From NCBI GenBank assembly GCA_000724175.1, contig JPGV01000032.1:1-48671 (forward strand): a stretch of DNA of 48,671 nucleotides, in the 5' to 3' direction. Both the position numbers and the translations under genes were made by a program. Position 1 is the stretch's first letter; each line of letters opens with the position of its first letter. This document shows positions 24,715 to 32,944 of the stretch, piece after piece. Under the pieces are notes generated by a model. The model was not told the origin of the DNA and did no database searches. It saw nothing but the letters and a program-made list of their open reading frames with translations. The DNA comes from [Candidatus Thermochlorobacteriaceae] bacterium GBChlB (GTDB lineage Bacteria > Bacteroidota > Chlorobiia > Chlorobiales > Thermochlorobacteraceae).

Positions 24715-25221
24715 TTATTTGATTTCCGATTTAACGCCGCTTATCAACGCTTCCAACTCGGCTTGTTTTTGATACAAGTTTGGAATGAAAATCTCCATAA
24801 ACTTTTCGGGCGTCGCAGGCGCGGAGAATCCAAACTTCTCGTAAAGCCCGTGCGCGCTTGTCGTAACGAGCAGCCATCGACGCAACCCTTGCAAATCTTT
24901 GTGGCTCATAATGTTTTCCATCAAGCGCTTTGATAAATCGTTGCCGCGCATCTCCTCTAAGATGAACACGTCGGACAGATAGGCAAATGTGGCGCAATCT
25001 GAAATCACCCGCGCAAAGCCGACCTGACGGAAGTTCTCGCCGTTCAATTCGTTAAGCCGCTCATAGACACCGAAGCACATTGAGTGCTCAATGGACTTCG
25101 CGACAAGCTCTCGTGTGATGCCTTTTGCCCAGTGGCAAGTTGTCAGAAAGCCATGAATGACATCGAGGTCGAGCAGGGCTTTGTCGTCGCTGACGAAAAA
25201 TCGGTCGGTCGTGTTTTTCAT
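24715..25221 (-). CDS. GNAT-family acetyltransferase inside the arg cluster
   Basis: From the ATG at 25221 the protein is 168 aa. The GNAT core is visible: HWAKGITRELVAKSIEHSMCFGVYE, VGFARVISDCATFAYLSDVFILEEMRGNDLSKRLMENIM (acetyl-CoA binding loop) and ARGLYEKFGF-like AHGLYEKFGFSAP. It belongs to a common type of small uncharacterised GNAT proteins. It sits in a tight array, 4 bp after argJ and 14 bp before argB. ArgJ already supplies acetylglutamate, so an ArgA-like role is not required, and the sequence does not look like ArgA. The substrate is unknown. The longer frame from 25302 overlaps argJ and is not used. Confidence 0.85.
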   Translation of the reverse strand: MKNTTDRFFVSDDKALLDLDVIHGFLTTCHWAKGITRELVAKSIEHSMCFGVYERLNELNGENFRQVGFARVISDCATFAYLSDVFILEEMRGNDLSKRLMENIMSHKDLQGLRRWLLVTTSAHGLYEKFGFSAPATPEKFMEIFIPNLYQKQAELEALISGVKSEIK

Positions 25222-25225
25222 CGGT

Positions 25226-26467
25226 TTAGGTTCGATAGCTGCCGTTGATTTCCACATACTTCGCCGAGAGGTCGCACGTCCAAAATGTCGCGCTTGCCTC
25301 ACCTTGATTCAAATTTACATTCACTTCAAATTCTGATTTCAGCAAGACCTCTTTGGCTTTGCGTTCATCGAGCATGATGTCGAAATTCTTTTTCAGAATC
25401 GGCACATCGCCAAATGAGATTTCCACATTCTCCGGCACGACCTCAATGCCTGAATATCCAATTGCCGCCATAATGCGCCCCCAATTAGCATCGGACGCAT
25501 GGAACGCCGTTTTGACGAGCGGCGAATTGGCGATGGCGCGCGCGGCTTGCACCGCATCGTTTTCCGTGCGAGCGCCGTTTATATGAATTTCAATCAATTT
25601 TGTTGCGCCTTCACCGTCTTTGACAATCGTTTTTGCCAATTTAATCAGCACGTATTCCAACGCTGCATAAAAATGCAAGTAACTTTCGGAGCCGTCTGCC
25701 ATCGGGTCATTTTCTGCAAGACCATTTGCCATCATCATCACCATATCATTGGTGCTGCAATCACCATCGACACTAATTCGGTTGAAAGACACAGCGTTGG
25801 CGCGGCTCAATGTTTTTTGCAACAGCGGCGGCGGAATATTGGCGTCGGTTGTAACAAAACCGAGCATCGTTGCCATATTAGGCGCAATCATGCCAGAGCC
25901 TTTGGCAATCGCGCCGATTCGCACGTCTTTTCCGCCAAGCGAGAGCTTCACCGCGAGTTCTTTCGGAAATGTGTCGGTGGTCATAATGGCAGCGGCGGCG
26001 TCTGAACTGCCTGTGTTTGTCAGGGTTTTGGAGAGGTCAGGAATAGCCGACAGAATTTTTTCCATGGGCAAATGCTGCCCAATCACGCCAGTTGATGATA
26101 CCCAAACCTGTTCTTCTGGCACGCCTAAGCATTTGGCGGTCTCGCGTGCCATTGCAGTTGCGTCGCGCCGCCCTTGTTCGCCCGTGCAGGCGTTCGCGTT
26201 TCCGCTATTGACGACAACCGCTCTTGCAACCGAACTTTTTTGCAAATGCTGCTGGCAGACTTGAATTGGCGCAGCAGCAGCTTTATTGCGCGTAAAGACG
26301 CCCGCGACCGCTGCCGCCACATCAGACGCAATAATCGCCATATCTTTTTTGGGCTTGCGAATATTTACCTGCATTGCCGCCGCCTTAAAGCCCAACGGCG
26401 CACAGACGCCACCTGAAATTTCCTCGAGCATTGTGTTCGTTTTTTCAAGCGTGATGACTGCGCTCAT
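25226..26467 (-). CDS. argJ: Bifunctional ornithine acetyltransferase / N-acetylglutamate synthase
   Basis: A 413-aa enzyme. The autoproteolytic site lies in KGSGMIAPNMATMLGF, with cleavage expected between Ala199 and Thr200 to give alpha and beta chains, Thr200 being the nucleophile. VVNSGNANACTGEQG and NRISVDGDCSTND are other hallmarks; the C-terminus ends ...KYVEINGSYRT. It transfers acetyl from N-acetylornithine to glutamate, making the acetyl cycle. Whether it also uses acetyl-CoA is not readable from sequence. It overlaps argC by 4 bp. Confidence 0.95.
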   Translation of the reverse strand: MSAVITLEKTNTMLEEISGGVCAPLGFKAAAMQVNIRKPKKDMAIIASDVAAAVAGVFTRNKAAAAPIQVCQQHLQKSSVARAVVVNSGNANACTGEQGRRDATAMARETAKCLGVPEEQVWVSSTGVIGQHLPMEKILSAIPDLSKTLTNTGSSDAAAAIMTTDTFPKELAVKLSLGGKDVRIGAIAKGSGMIAPNMATMLGFVTTDANIPPPLLQKTLSRANAVSFNRISVDGDCSTNDMVMMMANGLAENDPMADGSESYLHFYAALEYVLIKLAKTIVKDGEGATKLIEIHINGARTENDAVQAARAIANSPLVKTAFHASDANWGRIMAAIGYSGIEVVPENVEISFGDVPILKKNFDIMLDERKAKEVLLKSEFEVNVNLNQGEASATFWTCDLSAKYVEINGSYRT

Positions 26468-27489
26468 CGCAACCCCTCCGTCTCGTCAATACCAAACATT
26501 AAATTAAAGTTTTGGACCGCTTGTCCTGCTGCGCCCTTCATCAAATTATCAATCGCGCTGATGACGATAAGCTGATGCGTCTCTTCGTAAATTCGAAACC
26601 CGATGTCGGTAAAGTTTGTATGCACCACGCCCTTGATTTCTGGCATAACCTCGTTGCTGTATCGAATAAATGGTTCGTTTTTGTAATGCTTATCAAACGC
26701 CGCAAGCACATCTGTTTCCCTAACGTCGTTATTTAGGCTGGCGTGAATCGTCGTTAAAATTCCTCGAGTGAGCGGAACAAGGTGCGGCACAAACGACAGC
26801 GACGCGGCTTTGCCTGAAAATGCTTCTAATGCCTGTTTGATTTCGGGCAAGTGTTGATGCACACCGACTTTGTATGCCTTCGCCGATTCGTTTACTTCGA
26901 CAAACGAAAGGTCTTGCGCTGCGCTGCGTCCTGCGCCTGAGACGCCCGACATCGCTGTAATGACAAGGTTGTTCGGCTGCACGATGCTTTCTTTCAGGAG
27001 CGGAATGAGTGCCAGTTCGGCGCTTGTCGGATAGCAGCCCGGATTCGAGAGCAATGTGGCGGTTTTAATTTGTTCACGGTTCCATTCGGTTAATCCGTAG
27101 ACTGCGCCTTCGAGAAACGCTGTCGCATGATGCTCGTGCTTGTAAAATTTTTCGTATTGCGCGACGTCTTTCAGTCGAAAATCACCGCCCAAGTCAATGA
27201 CTTTTTTGCCACGCTTCAAGAGGTCGGGCGCAAGCATCATGGCTTCGCCTGACGGCAGCGCGAGAAATACCGCATCGCTTGCACACGCAGCATCGATTGA
27301 GTAGCTCTCGTAACGCTGCTCATATTGTCCGCGAAAGTGTGGGTAAAGGTCAGCGACCGATTTTCCAGCCGAGCTGTTGGCGAAGAGCTTTTCAATGCGC
27401 ACAAACCGATGGCGCTGAAAAATCTTCAGCAGTTCCGCACCCGAATAGCCTGAGGCTCCAACGATGGAAACACTTACCGATTCTCGCAT
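26464..27489 (-). CDS. argC: N-acetyl-gamma-glutamyl-phosphate reductase
   Basis: A 341-aa enzyme. SIVGASGYSGAELLKI is the NADP-binding N-terminus; active-site Cys152 lies in LLSNPGCYPTSAEL; ALPSGEA and PHLVPLTRGIL are also conserved. It reduces N-acetylglutamyl phosphate to the semialdehyde. argC follows nhaP by only 3 bp and overlaps argJ by 4 bp, so these are translationally and transcriptionally linked. Confidence 0.95.
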   Translation of the reverse strand: MRESVSVSIVGASGYSGAELLKIFQRHRFVRIEKLFANSSAGKSVADLYPHFRGQYEQRYESYSIDAACASDAVFLALPSGEAMMLAPDLLKRGKKVIDLGGDFRLKDVAQYEKFYKHEHHATAFLEGAVYGLTEWNREQIKTATLLSNPGCYPTSAELALIPLLKESIVQPNNLVITAMSGVSGAGRSAAQDLSFVEVNESAKAYKVGVHQHLPEIKQALEAFSGKAASLSFVPHLVPLTRGILTTIHASLNNDVRETDVLAAFDKHYKNEPFIRYSNEVMPEIKGVVHTNFTDIGFRIYEETHQLIVISAIDNLMKGAAGQAVQNFNLMFGIDETEGLR

Positions 27490-27492
27490 GAA

Positions 27493-28761
27493 CTATCTCG
27501 GTTGAAGCGATGTTGCGGCTGCCTGAACTCGCCTGACAAGTCCGCCCAGCGTCAAGCCTTGCACCAGAATTGAAAACACGACGATGATGTAGGTTACCGA
27601 TAAAATGATTTCGCGGTTCATCTCTGCCGGAATAGAGAGCGCCAGCGCAATGGAGATACCGCCGCGCAAGCCGCCCCATGTCAGAATCCAATCGGCTCTT
27701 GCCGTAAATTGCGCGTGTGCTCTGAGCACGAACAGCGGCATAGAAACCGCCACCCACCGCGCCAAGAGCGATAGAAAGATGGTGATGATGCCCAGCCACA
27801 TGTATTTGCTGATGAAGGTGAGCAGCACAATTTCAAACCCAATTAGCACAAACAAGACGGCGTTCATAAACTCGTCAATGAGTTCCCAGAACTTATCAAG
27901 GTAGCTTATCGTCTGGTCGCTCATGGCATTATTGCGCCCTGTATTGCCAATAAACAAACCGCACGAGACCACCGCCAGCGGCGCGGAAAAGTGAAACGCC
28001 AGTGCAAGCGCATAGACACCCATGACCAGTCCAAGCGAGAGCAATACTTCAGTTTGGTAATGGTCAATTGATTTCATCAGCCTGTATGTTAGCCAGCCGA
28101 ACAGCAAGCCAAGCGTGATGCCGCCAAAGACTTCTGTTGCAAAGAGCGCCGCTGTGTCGCCGACGGTTGCCTCTGTTGCTCCGAATTTCACGACTTCCAG
28201 CACCGAAAGAAACACCACTACGCCGACGCCATCGTTGAAGAGCGACTCGCCTGTAATTGCAACCTCAATGTTCTTCGGGACTTTGGCTTCTTTCAAAATG
28301 CCAAGCACCGCAATAGGGTCGGTCGGAGAAATAAGCGCGCCCAACAGCAGGGCGTGAAGGTAAGGGATAGGATAGCCAAAGAGTTGAGCGGCATACATAA
28401 ACAGCGTGCCAAGCACGACGGTTGAAATAATCACGCCAGCCGTAGCCAACGAAAAAATAACCCACCGTTGCTCGGTCAGTTTGTTCATATCCACATGCAA
28501 CGCCCCAGCAAACAAGAGAAAACTTAGCATCACTTCAAGCACGATTTCTGAAAAATCGACGCGATTCATCACCCCGGTTACAAAGTCCAGAACCACTGGG
28601 TTGATTTTTCCCAAGACAATTACAACCAACGAGAGCGCCAGTGCCATCGCCATTAACCCAATGGTGTTCGGCAGTTTCAGAAATCGAATGTTGATATACG
28701 AGAAAATCGCGCTGACCACCGTAATAATGGCAAGCAAACTAAATAGGTCAAGTTTTAGCAT
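27493..28761 (-). CDS. nhaP: CPA1-family Na+/H+ antiporter
   Basis: A 422-aa protein with about twelve hydrophobic helices. Diagnostic CPA1 motifs are ALISPTDPIAVLGILK and ITGESLFNDGVGVVVFL (the Asn-Asp ion site). It exchanges H+ for Na+ or K+ across the inner membrane. It is the first gene of the leftward cluster, ending 3 bp before argC, an unusual partner for arginine biosynthesis. The gene symbol is by family only; the cation preference is not known. Confidence 0.88.
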   Translation of the reverse strand: MLKLDLFSLLAIITVVSAIFSYINIRFLKLPNTIGLMAMALALSLVVIVLGKINPVVLDFVTGVMNRVDFSEIVLEVMLSFLLFAGALHVDMNKLTEQRWVIFSLATAGVIISTVVLGTLFMYAAQLFGYPIPYLHALLLGALISPTDPIAVLGILKEAKVPKNIEVAITGESLFNDGVGVVVFLSVLEVVKFGATEATVGDTAALFATEVFGGITLGLLFGWLTYRLMKSIDHYQTEVLLSLGLVMGVYALALAFHFSAPLAVVSCGLFIGNTGRNNAMSDQTISYLDKFWELIDEFMNAVLFVLIGFEIVLLTFISKYMWLGIITIFLSLLARWVAVSMPLFVLRAHAQFTARADWILTWGGLRGGISIALALSIPAEMNREIILSVTYIIVVFSILVQGLTLGGLVRRVQAAATSLQPR

Positions 28762-28819
28762 TCGTGATGACCGTGTAATTCAGAGAGGCGTTTTCACTTA
28801 GCCTCCATCCTTTTCTTTC

Positions 28820-28859
28820 TTTTATTCTTTTATTCTTTTATTCTTTTATTCTTTTATTC
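28820..28859. repeat. Five perfect 8-bp tandem repeats in the nhaP-arg leader
   Basis: TTTTATTC is repeated five times without error; partial units flank it on both sides. On the leftward mRNA this reads as a purine-rich (GAATAAAA)5 tract, 59-98 nt upstream of the nhaP start. It lies between the candidate promoter/ARG boxes and the coding region. Eight-bp units change length in ways not divisible by three, but the tract is non-coding, so any effect would be on spacing or mRNA stability. Confidence 0.9.
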
Positions 28860-28891
28860 CGTTTATTGATGGAACAGCAATACCATCTTGA

Positions 28892-28925
28892 AGCATAAAA
28901 ATACGCGATATTGCATAATTATGCA
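28892..28925 (-). promoter_or_regulatory. Candidate arg promoter with two ARG-box-like operators
   Basis: Box 1, TGCATAATTATGCA (28912-28925), is a perfect palindrome; with one more base each side it is TTGCATAATTATGCAA. It differs from the E. coli ARG-box core TGAATAATTATTCA by one base per half. Box 2, AGCATAAAAATACG (28892-28905), is an imperfect copy matching box 1 at 9 of 14 bases. The centres are 20 bp apart, close to the two-turn spacing of paired ARG boxes. On the minus strand TTGCAT (28926-28921) and TATTTT (28903-28898) are 17 bp apart and could be -35 and -10, each overlapped by one box. argR is in the downstream operon. Confidence 0.6.
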
Positions 28926-29032
28926 AACAGAAAATCACACAGAACTGGAAGAGGAGCGCTGTGCGTTGAGTTTTTTTGCAAGGAGATTGCGCGTATTTTG
29001 CTTGACAAATCACTATCACTTCATCTCAACTT

Positions 29033-30241
29033 ATGCACACTGAACGCGACCTTGCTCGCCTGCACGCTGAAACGCTCCTTATTCACGGCGGCGATGCGCA
29101 CAACGCCACACCTGCGGTTGTTCCACCGATTTGGCAAAGTTCCACTTATCGTGCGCCCGATTCGCCTGAAGCCTTTGCTGACCTTGCCGCGTCGATCAAT
29201 CCAACGCAGTTTTATTCACGGCATGGCAATCCGACCAACGCACAAATTCAAGAGATTCTTGCGCACCTTGAAGGCACGGAAAGCGCCATGCTTACCTCGT
29301 CGGGAATGGGCGCCATTTCTGCTGCCGTTTTGGCAAGCGTCAAAAGTGGCGACCATGTTGTAACGCAAACCTCGCTCTACGCCGCCGCTATGACGCTTAT
29401 GAGAACCGTTCTGCCCCAGTTCGGCGTGGACGTTACATTCGTCGACCAAACTGACACGGCAGCCATTGAACAAGCCATTCGCCCGAACACCACGCTCATC
29501 TATGTCGAGTCGCCCGTCAATCCGTTGATGACACTAACCGACCTGCGCGCCGTCGGAAAGTTTGGACGCGAGCGCCGCATTACGACGATGTGCGACAACA
29601 CTTTCGCTTCGCCGCTCAATCAAACGCCGCATGAGTTCGGCATTGATGTCGTTTTGCATAGTGCGACGAAATATCTCGGCGGACACTCTGACCTGACGGC
29701 GGGTGTTGTGTGCGGCTCAAAAGCGTTTGTCGACAATGCGTGGAAAATGATGATTGTGTTGGGCAGTTCACTTGCACCGCTTGAGTCGTGGCTGCTTTTG
29801 CGCGGGCTGCGAACGCTCTCGCTGCGCGTTGAACGCACGAATCAAAATGCGATGAAACTTGCGGAGTTTTTAGAACCGCATCCGAAAATATCGCGCGTCA
29901 ATTATCCTGCCTTGCGCTCGCACCCGCAGCACGATTTGGCGATGTCGCAAATGAAAGGCTTCTCGGGAATGATGAGCTTCGAGGTCAACGGCGTTGATGA
30001 GTCTGCTAAATTCGACAATGCACAAACCTTGATTCGGAATATGAAACTTGCTGCTAACGCCGTCAGTTTGGGCAGCGTCGAGACGCTCATTGTGCATCCC
30101 GCCAGTATGTGGAGCTATCACTACACGCCCGAACAACGCGCTGCCATGGGTATCGGCGCGGGACTCATTCGCCTTTCCGTCGGCATTGAGTATATTGATG
30201 ATTTGATTTGTGATTTTGAACAAGCCTTAAACTGCGTCTAA
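29033..30241 (+). CDS. Cys/Met metabolism PLP-dependent enzyme (trans-sulfuration family)
   Basis: A 402-aa PLP enzyme. The Schiff-base Lys213 lies in [12 protein letters not shown]. Asp188 (CDNTFASP), [10 protein letters not shown] and [12 protein letters not shown] are also diagnostic. The family includes cystathionine gamma-synthase, cystathionine beta/gamma-lyase, O-acyl-homoserine sulfhydrylase and methionine gamma-lyase. FYSRHGNPT and the [11 protein letters not shown]-like C-terminus are compatible with several of these, so the exact reaction is not assigned. It is divergent from the nhaP-arg cluster across 271 bp that hold the ARG boxes, and is followed by gmhA 22 bp later on the same strand. 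Confidence 0.88.
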   Translation: MHTERDLARLHAETLLIHGGDAHNATPAVVPPIWQSSTYRAPDSPEAFADLAASINPTQFYSRHGNPTNAQIQEILAHLEGTESAMLTSSGMGAISAAVLASVKSGDHVVTQTSLYAAAMTLMRTVLPQFGVDVTFVDQTDTAAIEQAIRPNTTLIYVESPVNPLMTLTDLRAVGKFGRERRITTMCDNTFASPLNQTPHEFGIDVVLHSATKYLGGHSDLTAGVVCGSKAFVDNAWKMMIVLGSSLAPLESWLLLRGLRTLSLRVERTNQNAMKLAEFLEPHPKISRVNYPALRSHPQHDLAMSQMKGFSGMMSFEVNGVDESAKFDNAQTLIRNMKLAANAVSLGSVETLIVHPASMWSYHYTPEQRAAMGIGAGLIRLSVGIEYIDDLICDFEQALNCV

Positions 30242-30263
30242 CTTTTTATCAAACACTTTCACT

Positions 30264-30881
30264 ATGACCGATACACTTGCAGAAACTCGCGCGGCTCAAT
30301 TGAAATACATCACAGAAACGCTCCATTACAGTGCCGATTTAAAGCGCCGCGTTGCACAGGAATCTGCCAATGAGATTTGGCAAATGGCAACGGTTGTTAC
30401 CGAGGCATTCAAGAGCGGCGGGAAACTTTTGATTTGCGGCAACGGCGGCAGCGCGTCCGACTCGCAGCACATTGCAACGGAATTTACAATTCGATATCGC
30501 AGTTCGGTCAATCGCCCTGCTATGCCCGCGATTGCGCTGACGACCGACAGCTCCGCACTCACTGGCGGCGCCAACGACATCGGCTACGACAATGTCTTTG
30601 CGCGTCTCGTCGAAGCATGGGGAAAAAAAGGTGATGTGTTTCTTGGCATCTCAACAAGCGGCAATTCGGAAAGTGTCATTCGCGCCCTGAAATACGCCAA
30701 AGAGAACGGGCTGAAAACGCTTGCGTTCTTAGGCAACACGGGCGGCAGAATGAAGGGCATGGCAGACGTCGAACTGATTGTGCCGCATCACGGCGCGGCA
30801 GATAGAATCCAAGAGTGCCACATTGCCGTTGCACATATAATCATTCAATTGGTCGAGGAAAACTTTGGGTATCACGAATGA
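30264..30881 (+). CDS. gmhA: SIS-domain phosphoheptose isomerase
   Basis: A 205-aa protein with one SIS domain: [68 protein letters not shown] and [15 protein letters not shown]. The pattern, including the C-terminal Gln/His zinc-type motif, is that of GmhA. GmhA isomerises sedoheptulose 7-phosphate to D-glycero-D-manno-heptose 7-phosphate for lipopolysaccharide core or S-layer sugars. Its stop overlaps the ribH start by 4 bp (ATGA). Confidence 0.92.
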   Translation: MTDTLAETRAAQLKYITETLHYSADLKRRVAQESANEIWQMATVVTEAFKSGGKLLICGNGGSASDSQHIATEFTIRYRSSVNRPAMPAIALTTDSSALTGGANDIGYDNVFARLVEAWGKKGDVFLGISTSGNSESVIRALKYAKENGLKTLAFLGNTGGRMKGMADVELIVPHHGAADRIQECHIAVAHIIIQLVEENFGYHE

Positions 30882-31339
30882 ACATCATTGAAGGGAATCT
30901 TTCTGCAAGGGGACTGAAATTTGCCATCGTCGCGTCACGGTGGAACGACTTTATCGGCTCGCGCTTGGTCGATGGTGCGATTGATTGCATCGTGCGGCAT
31001 GAGGGCAGCGCTGATAACATCACACTCTTTCGTTGTCCCGGTTCGTTTGAACTGCCGATGGTTGTCAAGAAAGCGTCGCTGTCAAAACAGTTTGATGCCG
31101 TGATTGCGATTGGCGTTGTGATTCGCGGCGCAACAATGCACTTCGACCTCATTGCGTCCGAAGCAACGAAAGGCGTTGCACAAGCGGCAATGGAATCGGG
31201 AGTGCCAGTGTCGTTTGGGGTCTTGACGACCGACACCATTGAACAAGCGATTGAGCGCGCTGGCACGAAAGCCGGCAACAAAGGCTGGGAAGCCGCCGCC
31301 GCCGCTATTGAGATGGCGAATTTGTATAAACATATGTAA
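30878..31339 (+). CDS. ribH: 6,7-dimethyl-8-ribityllumazine synthase
   Basis: From the ATG overlapping the gmhA stop the protein is 153 aa, the normal size. [50 protein letters not shown] (with the catalytic His) and [31 protein letters not shown] are classic RibH signatures. It condenses 5-amino-6-ribitylaminouracil with 3,4-dihydroxybutanone 4-phosphate, the penultimate step of riboflavin synthesis, usually as a 60-mer capsid or pentamer. Coupling with gmhA by a 4-bp overlap suggests co-transcription rather than shared function. Confidence 0.95.
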   Translation: MNIIEGNLSARGLKFAIVASRWNDFIGSRLVDGAIDCIVRHEGSADNITLFRCPGSFELPMVVKKASLSKQFDAVIAIGVVIRGATMHFDLIASEATKGVAQAAMESGVPVSFGVLTTDTIEQAIERAGTKAGNKGWEAAAAAIEMANLYKHM

Positions 31340-31363
31340 CGACCAACACTGACGAGGAATTTT

Positions 31364-32089
31364 ATGGCAGAGGTGAATCGACGACTGACTGATTTGGAAA
31401 CTGTGCTGGGCGAATATATGGCGCAAAACGCCCTTGCCGCCCGCCGCGCTCAATTAGAACAAGCACAGCGCGATGAAGAAATGCGCCAGTTCAAAGGCGA
31501 AATGAAAGACTTCAAAGACGAAATGAAAGACTTCAAAGACGAAATGAAAGACTTCAAAGACGAAATGAAAGACTTCAAAGACGAAATGAACGCTTTCAAG
31601 AACAGGATAGATAAGTTCGTTGAAAACTCGGAAAAGTCGCGCGAGGAGATGAACAAGAAGTGGGGCGACCTTGTCAATAAACTTGGCACGATTGTCGAGG
31701 ATATTGTTGCGCCAAGCATTCCCGCTGTCGCCGCTAAGTATTTCGGCATTGCTGATTACGACAAACTTTTGGTCAACGCCTACGTCCGCAGCAGCGTCAA
31801 TCGCTCCGTGCGGCGCGAGTTCGACGTGGTGTTAATCGCAGAGACCGCCGTGCTGTGGAATGAAACCAAGTCGACGGTTCGACAAGACTATATGGAGCAA
31901 TTTATCTCAGCGTTGCCGTCGTTCACAGATTTTTTTCCTGAGTGCACCGACAAGAGACTCGTGCCGATTTTTTCAAGCCTGAAACTGACTGTGGAGCAAA
32001 TTAAATTTTTGAGCCGAAACAACATCTACGCCATGGCAATGACCGGCAGCGTTATGGACATTATGAACTTTAACGACGTTGCCGCCTGA
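31364..32089 (+). CDS. Coiled-coil PD-(D/E)XK nuclease-like protein with heptad repeats
   Basis: A 241-aa cytosolic protein. Residues 1-110 form a coiled coil whose centre is a perfect heptad repeat (DFKDEMK, about residues 49-76), followed by KNRIDKFVENSEKSREEMNKKWG. The C-terminal domain (EDIVAPSIPAVAAKYFGI...RREFDVVLIAETAVLWNETKST) has Asp154 and Glu167-x-Lys169, the PD-(D/E)XK arrangement seen in DUF3782-like putative nucleases. Its target is unknown. A GAGG lies about 8 nt before the start, one of the clearer Shine-Dalgarno sites here. It follows ribH by 24 bp and may be part of that transcript. Confidence 0.75.
   Translation: MAEVNRRLTDLETVLGEYMAQNALAARRAQLEQAQRDEEMRQFKGEMKDFKDEMKDFKDEMKDFKDEMKDFKDEMNAFKNRIDKFVENSEKSREEMNKKWGDLVNKLGTIVEDIVAPSIPAVAAKYFGIADYDKLLVNAYVRSSVNRSVRREFDVVLIAETAVLWNETKSTVRQDYMEQFISALPSFTDFFPECTDKRLVPIFSSLKLTVEQIKFLSRNNIYAMAMTGSVMDIMNFNDVAA
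31487..31591 (+). repeat. 21-bp tandem repeats encoding coiled-coil heptads
   Basis: Four 21-bp units (starts at 31508, 31529, 31550 and 31571) are identical except for the last base of the final unit. A partly diverged copy precedes them at 31487. Each unit encodes the seven residues DFKDEMK, one coiled-coil heptad. The near-perfect identity at synonymous positions points to recent duplication by slippage. Confidence 0.9.
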
Positions 32090-32101
32090 CTTACCGTAGC
32101 G

Positions 32102-32872
32102 CTACATTTGCATGAGAAGTTCTTTGGATTCGCGTTTGTTTTGTTTGTCGCCCGCCACCATCAATGGAAGTTCCAGAGCGCGTTTCAGTTGCGCACGTGC
32201 GTCCTCCTCTTTGCCTAATTTCACCAGCGTTTTCGCGTAAGCATTTCGGTAATAAATCACGTTGGGTTGAAGAGAGACAGCTTTGGCGAGATACTTTTCT
32301 GCACATTCAAAACTGCCGTCTGGCACGCCGCCGAAAAAGACCTTCACGAATGCTTTGGCGACAAAATCCAAATTGGCAAGTTCGTAGTGCCAAATGCCCA
32401 AGATGGCATTTGCCATCGCGTTGTTCGGATTGCGCTCCAAGGCTTTATCGGCGAACTGTTTGATTTCCAAACCCAGCTTAATTTTTTCATTGCCGCCACG
32501 AAAGAGCGCGAGTTGTCCTGTTACTTGTCCGAGCCTTGCGTAGACTTCCGCGCTTGCCGCGCTTGTTGAATCTAACATCAATGCGCAAAGCAGGACATCT
32601 TTCGCGTTCAAATACATTGGCTCTTGCTGCGCTTTCGGCTTTTGGTAACCGCCGTAGAAATACGCGTCAGCAAGTTTCAACAGCACATCGCGGTTCGACG
32701 ATTTGGCTCTTGCGCTTTCATAACATTTGATTGCCTTGTCATAATCGAAGACGCGATACGCCGAGTCGCCAGAAGCGATTGCCTCGGCAATTGGGTCGAT
32801 TGACCTCGTATCAGCGTTGGTTGCGGGTGCAAAGAGGGCAGCAAGAACGATCACAAGCGTTGTTTTTCTCAT
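32102..32872 (-). CDS. Secreted TPR protein (RMD-like)
   Basis: A 256-aa protein with a signal peptide (MRKTTLVIVLAALFAPATNA, then DTRS). The rest is a series of TPR-like helices (AYRVFDYDKAIKCYESARA, DVLLKLADAYFYGG). LGIWHYELANLDFVAKAFVKVFFGGVPDGSFECAEKYLAKAVSLQPN resembles the conserved core of regulator-of-microtubule-dynamics-like TPR proteins of bacteria and mitochondria. A periplasmic scaffold role is likely; no partner is evident. It is convergent with the coiled-coil nuclease-like gene, with an 12-bp gap. Confidence 0.8.
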   Translation of the reverse strand: MRKTTLVIVLAALFAPATNADTRSIDPIAEAIASGDSAYRVFDYDKAIKCYESARAKSSNRDVLLKLADAYFYGGYQKPKAQQEPMYLNAKDVLLCALMLDSTSAASAEVYARLGQVTGQLALFRGGNEKIKLGLEIKQFADKALERNPNNAMANAILGIWHYELANLDFVAKAFVKVFFGGVPDGSFECAEKYLAKAVSLQPNVIYYRNAYAKTLVKLGKEEDARAQLKRALELPLMVAGDKQNKRESKELLMQM

Positions 32873-32944
32873 TAGCGTGTCGGAGTTTTTTGAATGTATT
32901 TTTTGATTAACGGAATGCCCGATAAAAACAAAAATCGGCGTAAA

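Noticed and set aside
28820-28859. Tandem repeats as a CRISPR array
   Set aside because: Units are 8 bp, directly adjacent without spacers; this is a simple-sequence repeat.
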